DNA of 38,426 nucleotides from Azohydromonas lata NBRC 102462. Lineage in GTDB: Bacteria; Pseudomonadota; Gammaproteobacteria; Burkholderiales; Burkholderiaceae_C. This document shows, piece after piece, positions 33,538 through 38,426 of the stretch (the first letter of the stretch is position 1; the number at the start of each line of letters is the position of its first letter). The notes beneath the pieces are model-generated. The model made no database searches, was not told where the DNA came from, and saw only the letters and a program-made list of their open reading frames with translations. The translations under genes were made by a program, and so were the position numbers. The stretch lies in contig NZ_BCTC01000062.1 of assembly GCF_001571085.1 (NCBI RefSeq), positions 1-38,426 on the forward strand, read 5' to 3'.

Positions 33538-34068
33538 ATGACGACCCTGACCACGCCCCTGTCGCTGAACGACATCAACGCCCTGGACCGCGACGCCTTC
33601 GTCGCCGCGCTGGGCCGCAGCTTCGAGCACTCGCCCTGGGTGGCCGAAGGCGCCTGGTCCGCACGGCCCTTTCGCAGCGTGGAGCAGCTCCACGCGGCCC
33701 TGATGGACGTGGTGCGCCGGGCGCCGCGCGAGCGCCAGCTCGCCTTCCTGCGCGCCCACCCCGAGCTCGCCGGCCGCGAGGCGCAGGCCGGCACCATGAC
33801 GGACGAATCCGTCGCCGAGCAGTCCAGCGCCGGCCTCGACGCGCTGAGCCGCGAGGAGTTCCAGCGCCTGAACGCGCTCAACGGCGCCTACCGCGAGCGC
33901 CACGGCTTTCCCTTCATCATCGCGGCGCGGCGCCACGGTAAGGCGCAGATCCTGGCCGAGCTGCAGCGGCGCACGCAGCGCGACAGCGAGCAGGAGCTGC
34001 ACGAAGCCCTGGCGCAGATCGCCGACATCAGCCGCCTGCGCGTGGACGCGCTGGCCCGCGCCGCTTGA
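33538..34068 (+). CDS. uraD: OHCU decarboxylase
   Basis: Protein of 176 residues. It decarboxylates 2-oxo-4-hydroxy-4-carboxy-5-ureidoimidazoline to S-allantoin in urate breakdown. The catalytic His is His74 in FLRAHPELAG. The family's motif SVAEQSSAGLD and the HGFPFIIAARR segment are present, as is the opening SLNDINALDRDAFVAALG. The start at 33538 is the family start; the ribosome binding site is weak. The exported hydroxyisourate hydrolase follows 17 nt after the stop. Confidence 0.92.
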   Translation: MTTLTTPLSLNDINALDRDAFVAALGRSFEHSPWVAEGAWSARPFRSVEQLHAALMDVVRRAPRERQLAFLRAHPELAGREAQAGTMTDESVAEQSSAGLDALSREEFQRLNALNGAYRERHGFPFIIAARRHGKAQILAELQRRTQRDSEQELHEALAQIADISRLRVDALARAA

Positions 34069-34085
34069 GAGTCCGGGAGCACGCC

Positions 34086-34592
34086 ATGCCCACCCTGATC
34101 CAAGACCCGGCGGCGCGCCGCCGCTTCCTGCGCACCGGCCTGGCCCTGGGCGGCGCCGCGCTGCCCGCGCTGGGCGCGGCAGCCGCCGAGTCGCCGGCCG
34201 GCCTCACCGCCGCCCCGCGCTCCCAGGCCGGCGCCCCGCCGCGCCTGACCGTGCACGCCATTGACGGCTACCACGGCGCCACCGGCGCGGGGCTGCTGAT
34301 GACGCTCTCCCGCTTCGAGGACGGCAAGGGCTGGCAGCCGCTCGCCACCGCCCGCACCGTGGCCGGCGGCCGCACCGCGCAGCCGCTGCTCGAAGGCGAG
34401 GCCTACCGCGCCGGCCGCTACGAGCTGCTGCTGCACTTGGGCGACTATTTCAAGGCGCTGGGCGCGAAGCAGGCGCAGCCGGCCTTCCTGTCCGAAGTGC
34501 CGCTGCGCTTCGTGGTGCGCGACGCGGCCGAGCGCGTGCACCTGCCCGTGCTGTTCTCGCCTTGGGGCTACTCGTACTACCGCGGCAGTTGA
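34086..34592 (+). CDS. Hydroxyisourate hydrolase with Tat-type export signal
   Basis: Transthyretin-like protein of 168 residues. The N-terminus carries a twin-arginine motif RRRFL at 11-15, then a hydrophobic Ala/Leu stretch and AAAAES, which fits a Tat signal. The mature domain keeps the family residues His57 (VHAID), Arg96 (GGRTAQP) and His152 (VHLPVLF) and the C-terminal YRGS, so 5-hydroxyisourate hydrolysis is likely, in the periplasm. It has a longer loop than the cytosolic copy next door. GGGAG lies before the ATG. An ATG at 34065 upstream is rejected for lack of a site. The next gene starts 38 nt later. Confidence 0.88.
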   Translation: MPTLIQDPAARRRFLRTGLALGGAALPALGAAAAESPAGLTAAPRSQAGAPPRLTVHAIDGYHGATGAGLLMTLSRFEDGKGWQPLATARTVAGGRTAQPLLEGEAYRAGRYELLLHLGDYFKALGAKQAQPAFLSEVPLRFVVRDAAERVHLPVLFSPWGYSYYRGS

Positions 34593-34630
34593 AGTCGGCG
34601 CCACCCACAACCCACAGAAGGAGACACCCC

Positions 34631-34987
34631 ATGGCCGGCATTTCCACCCATGTGCTCGACAACCACGGCGGCCGCCCGGGCGCGGGCATGCGCATCGATT
34701 TCTCCATGCGGCGCGACGGGCGCTGGCAGCTCGTCAAGACGCTGCGCACCAACGCCGACGGCCGCACCGACGAGCCGGTGCTCAGCGCCGACGCCGCCCA
34801 ACCCGGCGAGTACGAGCTGAGCTTCCACGTGGCCGAGTTCTACGAGCGCCAGGGCCTGCGCGCGGACGAGGCCCTGTTCGTGGACCAGACCGTGCCCGTG
34901 CGCTTTGCCATCGCCGACGTCCAGCAGCACTACCACGTGCCGCTGCTGTGCACGCCCTGGAGCGCCTCCACCTACCGCGGCAGTTGA
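34631..34987 (+). CDS. uraH: 5-hydroxyisourate hydrolase (cytosolic)
   Basis: Protein of 118 residues of the transthyretin-related family, which hydrolyses 5-hydroxyisourate to OHCU before UraD acts. His7 (STHVLD), Arg45 (DGRTDEP), His102 (HYHVPLL) and the C-terminal YRGS are intact. There is no signal peptide. The start has AAGGAG 7 nt upstream. It is the second hydrolase of this type in a row, about 40 nt after the Tat-type copy, and the two differ strongly in sequence. The deaminase gene follows by 14 nt. Confidence 0.95.
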   Translation: MAGISTHVLDNHGGRPGAGMRIDFSMRRDGRWQLVKTLRTNADGRTDEPVLSADAAQPGEYELSFHVAEFYERQGLRADEALFVDQTVPVRFAIADVQQHYHVPLLCTPWSASTYRGS

Positions 34988-35001
34988 AAGGACTTCTCCC
35001 A

Positions 35002-35484
35002 ATGACCCTGGACGACACCACCGCCATGCAGCGCGCCATCGCCGCCTCGCGCCGCGCGCTGGCCGCGGGCAACCGGCCCTACGGCGCCGTGCTGCTCTCC
35101 CCCGAAGGCCGCCTGCTGCACGAAGCCTGCAACCGCCAGGAGACGGACGCCGACGACACCGCCCACGCCGAGCTGGTGCTGGTGCGCGAGGCGCAGGCCC
35201 GCCTGGGCCGCGACGCGCTGCGCGGCGCCACCGTGTTCGCCAGCGGCGAGCCCTGCGCCATGTGCGCGGGCGCGATGTTCTGGGCCGGCGTGCGCCGCAT
35301 CGTGTGGGCCGCCTCCAACCCGCTCATGGCCGAGCTGTTGGGCGGCGAGCTGTTGGGCGGCGAGCTGCTGCCCGCGCGCTGCGCCGACGTGCTGGCGGGC
35401 AGCCGGCCGCCCGTGCTCGTGGAAGGGCCGCTGCTGGAGCGGGAAGCGGCCGAGGTGCTGCGCCAGGCGCGGCCGGCCCCCTGA
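35002..35484 (+). CDS. Nucleoside/guanine deaminase-like protein
   Basis: Protein of 160 residues of the cytidine deaminase superfamily (TadA/GuaD type). Zinc ligands are His55 in HAE (with catalytic Glu57) and Cys85 and Cys88 in PCAMC. The neighbours point to guanine or another purine as substrate, but tRNA-type or other nucleosides are possible. A 15-base tandem repeat near residues 111-123 duplicates ELLGG. The start at 35002 follows AAAGGA by 8 nt. It is the last gene of the ureide operon. Confidence 0.85.
   Translation: MTLDDTTAMQRAIAASRRALAAGNRPYGAVLLSPEGRLLHEACNRQETDADDTAHAELVLVREAQARLGRDALRGATVFASGEPCAMCAGAMFWAGVRRIVWAASNPLMAELLGGELLGGELLPARCADVLAGSRPPVLVEGPLLEREAAEVLRQARPAP
35332..35370 (+). 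repeat. Tandem 15-base repeat inside the deaminase gene
   Basis: GAGCTGTTGGGCGGC occurs at 35332-35346 and 35347-35361 and continues partly at 35362-35370. It encodes two copies of Glu-Leu-Leu-Gly-Gly plus Glu-Leu-Leu and keeps the frame. It may expand or contract by slippage. Confidence 0.8.
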
Positions 35485-35513
35485 GTGGGCCGCGCGCCCC
35501 CCGCGGCAGCGCC

Positions 35514-36146
35514 TCAGCAGCGCATGTCCTCCAGCGCCGCCAGCGCGCCGCGGTAGAGGGCGCGGCGCTCGTAGAGCCCGCACATGGGCGAGACCTGCTC
35601 GTGGGCGAAGCGGGTGATGGCGTCGAACTGCAGCCGGTCGGCCATCTCGTTGAAGCCGCGGCGCTGCCAGAACCAGGCCGCGGCCAGGCAGGCGTCGGCC
35701 GGGCGCGCCACGAGGTCCGGCAACGCCTCGTAGGGGCGCTGCAGCGCGGCACCGGCCTCGCAGTAGCTGGCGCGGCCCAGCAGCCGGATCAGCCCGCGCC
35801 CGCGGTAGCGCCAGCCGTCACCGCTGGCGGCGTCGCCGTTGCCGTGGCGGCCGGCAAACACCTGGTTGGCCAGCGCCTGCGGCGCGCACACCAGGCTTTC
35901 GGCGGCGTCGAGGTCAGGCACCCTGTCCGGCCACATCACGCAGATGCGCTCCGGCGTGCGAAACACCATGCCCTCCTCCAGCGCCACCAGCCCGCGGCTT
36001 TCGAAAGCGCATTGCGACACGAAGGCGGCAATGCGCGCCGGCGTGCGGATGTCGAACCGCTCGCAGGCCTGCGCCAGCAAGGGGGTGAAGGTATCGGCAA
36101 CCCGCGGCGAGATGCCCGCGGCGGCCAGCGTGGCGTAGGTCAACAT
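35514..36146 (-). CDS. GH19/endolysin-like lysozyme-fold protein
   Basis: Protein of 210 residues resembling phage endolysins and chitinases of glycoside hydrolase family 19. The catalytic acid region is FVSQCAFESRGLVALEE, and later segments GWRYRGRGLIRLLGRASYCEAG and ACLAAAWFWQRRGFNEMAD are typical. It has no visible signal peptide. The ATG at 36146 is chosen because the family opening LTYATLAAAGI follows it; the ribosome binding site is weak. No holin, spanin or other phage genes adjoin it, so it is a lone gene of possible phage origin. Activity on peptidoglycan is inferred. Confidence 0.78.
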   Translation of the reverse strand: MLTYATLAAAGISPRVADTFTPLLAQACERFDIRTPARIAAFVSQCAFESRGLVALEEGMVFRTPERICVMWPDRVPDLDAAESLVCAPQALANQVFAGRHGNGDAASGDGWRYRGRGLIRLLGRASYCEAGAALQRPYEALPDLVARPADACLAAAWFWQRRGFNEMADRLQFDAITRFAHEQVSPMCGLYERRALYRGALAALEDMRC

Positions 36147-36471
36147 GCCGGGTCCCGGAAATTCCTGACGACGCTCACTGTTCCGCCCCACCCCGCAGCT
36201 GGGTAGGGCGCCCCAAGGCGACGCCTGATCACGGGGGTGGTCAGGGCCGCATGAAACAAGTTTGCGCGCTGCAGCAAAGCCCGGCGAGGGGCAAATGCAC
36301 GCTCGGCCGGCCCGGATTGCATCCGGGCGTATCCAATCGGATCACCTTCGCGCCCAGGGCTTTCCCGGGAATACCGGCCATGCCCCGGGGGCGTGCTCCG
36401 GGGATGGACAAGGCACGATGAGCAGTCTTCGCGCGGTTCTAGAATTGATTCGAAACAAGTTGGAGAAGCAG
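36147..36471. promoter_or_regulatory. Divergent intergenic region upstream of the DUF4197 gene
   Basis: No gene is supported. A perfect 8-bp inverted repeat (GCCCGGAT 36310-36317 with 36321-36328, 3-base loop) lies in the middle. The frame that opens at 36262 is the leader of the DUF4197 gene and lacks a ribosome binding site. Promoters for both flanking genes are expected here, but none stands out. Confidence 0.4.
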
Positions 36472-37149
36472 ATGCAGCGTCGCGTGTTCCTGGTGGCCAT
36501 TCCGGTGGCCTGTGCGGCGGGCGTGCCGGGCCTGGCGCAGGCAGCCGTTTCGTCGGCGGACGCCGCCACCGGCATACGTGCGGCGCTGGAGCGGGGCGCG
36601 GCCAGCGCGGTGGCGTTGTTGGGCCGCCCGGGCGGCTTTCTGGACAACCCCAAGGTGCGCATCCCGCTGCCGCCGGCGCTGGAGCAGGCCTCGGGCGTGT
36701 TGAAGCTCATGGGGCAGCAGCGCCGGGTGGACGAGCTCGTCACGGCCATGAACCGCGCCGCCGAGGCGGCCGTGCCGGAAGCCAAGGCGCTGCTGGTGGA
36801 GGCCGTGCGCTCCATGTCGGTGGAGGACGCCCTGGGCATCGTCCGCGGCGGCGACACCTCGGTGACGGACTTCTTCGCCTCGCGCACCCGGCAGCCGCTC
36901 ACGCAGCGCTTCCTGCCCATCGTCACCCGCGCCACCGAGAAGGTGTCGCTGGCCCAGAGCTACAACGAGCTCGTGGGCAAGGCCGGCGCCATGGGCTTGG
37001 TCAAGGCCGAGGATGCCAACTTGGAGCGCCACGTGACGGCCAAGGCGGTGGACGGGCTGTACCTGATGATCGGCGAGGAGGAGCGCCGCATCCGCCAGGA
37101 CCCCATCGCCACGGGCAGCGCCATCCTGCAAAAGGTTTTCGGCAGGTGA
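36472..37149 (+). CDS. DUF4197 family exported protein
   Basis: Protein of 225 residues of the DUF4197 family. The N-terminus MQRRVFLVAIPVACAAG has an RRVFL motif and a hydrophobic core, ending near LAQA, so it is exported, by Tat or Sec. The mature part is helical, with GIRAALERGAASAVALLG, GFLDNPKVRIPLPPAL and SMSVEDALGIVRGGDTSVTDFF, which are family hallmarks, and a C-terminal VDGLYLMIGEEERRIRQDP. Function unknown; periplasmic. The ATG at 36472 is chosen because GGAG lies 5-6 nt before it. Confidence 0.87.
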   Translation: MQRRVFLVAIPVACAAGVPGLAQAAVSSADAATGIRAALERGAASAVALLGRPGGFLDNPKVRIPLPPALEQASGVLKLMGQQRRVDELVTAMNRAAEAAVPEAKALLVEAVRSMSVEDALGIVRGGDTSVTDFFASRTRQPLTQRFLPIVTRATEKVSLAQSYNELVGKAGAMGLVKAEDANLERHVTAKAVDGLYLMIGEEERRIRQDPIATGSAILQKVFGR

Positions 37150-37329
37150 GCAAACCTTCACGCTGCCGTGCACGCCAGCACCGCGTTTGTAGCCTCCTGA
37201 CACAAATAATCTGACTTCACGCAAACACGGGCTTGACTTGGCACAGATCAAGTTGGCCCGTCCTGCTGCAAAGTCCGCCGCGGAAGTACCGCCGCAGCAT
37301 CCGCGGTCCGGAGGAGAGGAACAGCTTTC

Positions 37330-38426
37330 ATGAAACTTGCCGACTTCAAGATCGGGCTCCGTTTGGGCACGGCCTTCTGGCTGATCATGCTCATGTCTTT
37401 CGCATCTTCCGGTCTGTCGCTCTACAAGCTGTCGGAAATCCAGGAGAACCTGGAAGTGGTGGTGAAGAAGAACAACGTGGCCAGTGCGTATGCGCACACC
37501 ATGAGTGACGCCATCCACAACGCCAACCGCATCCTGCCGACGCTGGTGCTGGTCACCGACGAGGCCGAGCGCGGCAAGCTCAAGGAAGAGCTGGAGAGCA
37601 ACGCCAAGATCTACGACGTCTCGCGCGAGGCGCTCAAGGACATCCACACCTCGCAAGAATTCGACGCCCTGCTCAAGCAGCTCGACGACGCCCGCTTTGC
37701 CGCGCGGCCGATCAACGAGGAGCTGTACAAGCTGGCGATGATCGACCACCGCGATGAGGCGATGACGCTGCTCATGACCAAGGCCCGCCCGCTGAACCTG
37801 GCCTGGCAGGCCCTGGTGGAAGAGACCATCCGGCTGCAGGACGCCGCCAACTGGCAGACCTACGAGCATGCCGAGGCCACCTACGCCGGCGCGCGCAACC
37901 TGCTCATAGGCTGCACCGCGGCCATGATGGCGCTGTCCATGCTCATGGGCCTGCTGATCACGCGCTCCATCACCCGTCCGCTCAAGCGCGCCTGCGATGT
38001 GGCGCTGCGCGTGGCCGAGGGCGACTTGGGCGCGCAAGTGGTGGTCGAGGGCAGCGACGAGACCGCGCAGCTGCTGGGCGCGCTCAACACCATGCAGGAC
38101 AAGCTCACGGTCACGGTGGCGCGCGTGCGCGACAACGCCGAGGGCGTGGCCACGGCCAGCGCGCAGATTGCGCAAGGCAACCTGGACCTGAGCCAGCGCA
38201 CCGAGCAGCAGGCCACGTCGCTGGAGCAGACGTCCGCGGCCATGGACCGGCTGGGCGCCACCGTCAAGCACAACGACGACAACGCCAGCCAGGCCAACCA
38301 GCTCGCCGTGGGCGCCTCCTCCGTGGCGGCCAAGGGCGGCACGGTGGTGGCGCAGGTGGTGGAGACCATGCGCGGCATCGAGGCCAGCTCGCACAAGATC
38401 GCCGACATCATCGGCGTGATCGACAG
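37330..38426 (+). CDS. Methyl-accepting chemotaxis protein (C-terminus outside window)
   Basis: At least 365 residues of an inner-membrane chemoreceptor, cut by the right edge. TM1 is about 10-32, the periplasmic four-helix-bundle (4HB_MCP) sensor about 33-188, and TM2 about 190-211. HAMP follows (ITRPLKRACDVALRVAEGDL), then the start of the signalling domain with SQRTEQQATSLEQTSAAMDRL, the usual methylated-helix region. The signal-tip hairpin is not in the window. The start has GAGG upstream. The ligand is unknown; one might guess an aromatic or ureide attractant from the neighbours, but nothing shows it. Confidence 0.92.
   Translation, partial: MKLADFKIGLRLGTAFWLIMLMSFASSGLSLYKLSEIQENLEVVVKKNNVASAYAHTMSDAIHNANRILPTLVLVTDEAERGKLKEELESNAKIYDVSREALKDIHTSQEFDALLKQLDDARFAARPINEELYKLAMIDHRDEAMTLLMTKARPLNLAWQALVEETIRLQDAANWQTYEHAEATYAGARNLLIGCTAAMMALSMLMGLLITRSITRPLKRACDVALRVAEGDLGAQVVVEGSDETAQLLGALNTMQDKLTVTVARVRDNAEGVATASAQIAQGNLDLSQRTEQQATSLEQTSAAMDRLGATVKHNDDNASQANQLAVGASSVAAKGGTVVAQVVETMRGIEASSHKIADIIGVID

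Overview
High-GC (roughly 70%) bacterial chromosome segment. The gene content, the ben/cat organisation and the BenM/CatM-type regulator point to a betaproteobacterium of the Burkholderiales, probably Comamonadaceae; that placement is inference. I saw no tRNA, rRNA, CRISPR array, insertion sequence or integrase. The first gene (left edge) and the last gene (right edge) are cut by the window.

Layout. 1-2863 (-): hybrid sensor kinase. 3016-5601: small stress/envelope-type genes (DUF3140, DUF2945, YkvA/DUF1232, YidB/DUF937, a GNAT, a two-helix membrane protein). 5602-6272: AT-rich gene-free island. 6273-7873 (-): 4-OT-type tautomerase, class II aldolase-like protein, small secreted protein. 7979-11857 (-): PstS-like binding protein followed by an HBM-HAMP-GAF-GGDEF-EAL protein. 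12382-16022 (+): secreted protein of unknown family and a GAF-PAS-PAS-GGDEF-EAL protein that starts with TTG.

16040-28430 is the metabolic core, a benzoate catabolon. One operon encodes a BKACE (DUF849) enzyme and a 3-oxoadipate enol-lactonase-like hydrolase, followed by a BenE-type transporter. The BenM/CatM-type regulator is divergent from catB-catA-benA-benB-benC-benD-benK. Benzoate enters by BenK/BenE, becomes catechol through BenABC and BenD, then muconate (CatA) and muconolactone (CatB). No catC, pcaIJ or pcaF is in the window. The catB and BKACE promoters carry nearly the same LysR-type operator (ATGC-N7-GYAT) at the same distance from TTGGAC, with an 18-bp spacer in both. This supports co-regulation and suggests that the BKACE cleaves 3-oxoadipate with acetyl-CoA to succinyl-CoA and acetoacetate, a possible bypass of the CoA-transferase/thiolase steps.

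28429-30978: GNAT, metallophosphoesterase, DUF2242 lipoprotein. 31015-35484: purine/ureide cluster with a divergent LysR regulator, MFS transporter, OHCU decarboxylase, two 5-hydroxyisourate hydrolases (one with a Tat-type signal, one cytosolic) and a purine deaminase-like protein. 35514-38426: lone GH19/endolysin-like protein, DUF4197 exported protein and the N-terminal part of a chemoreceptor.
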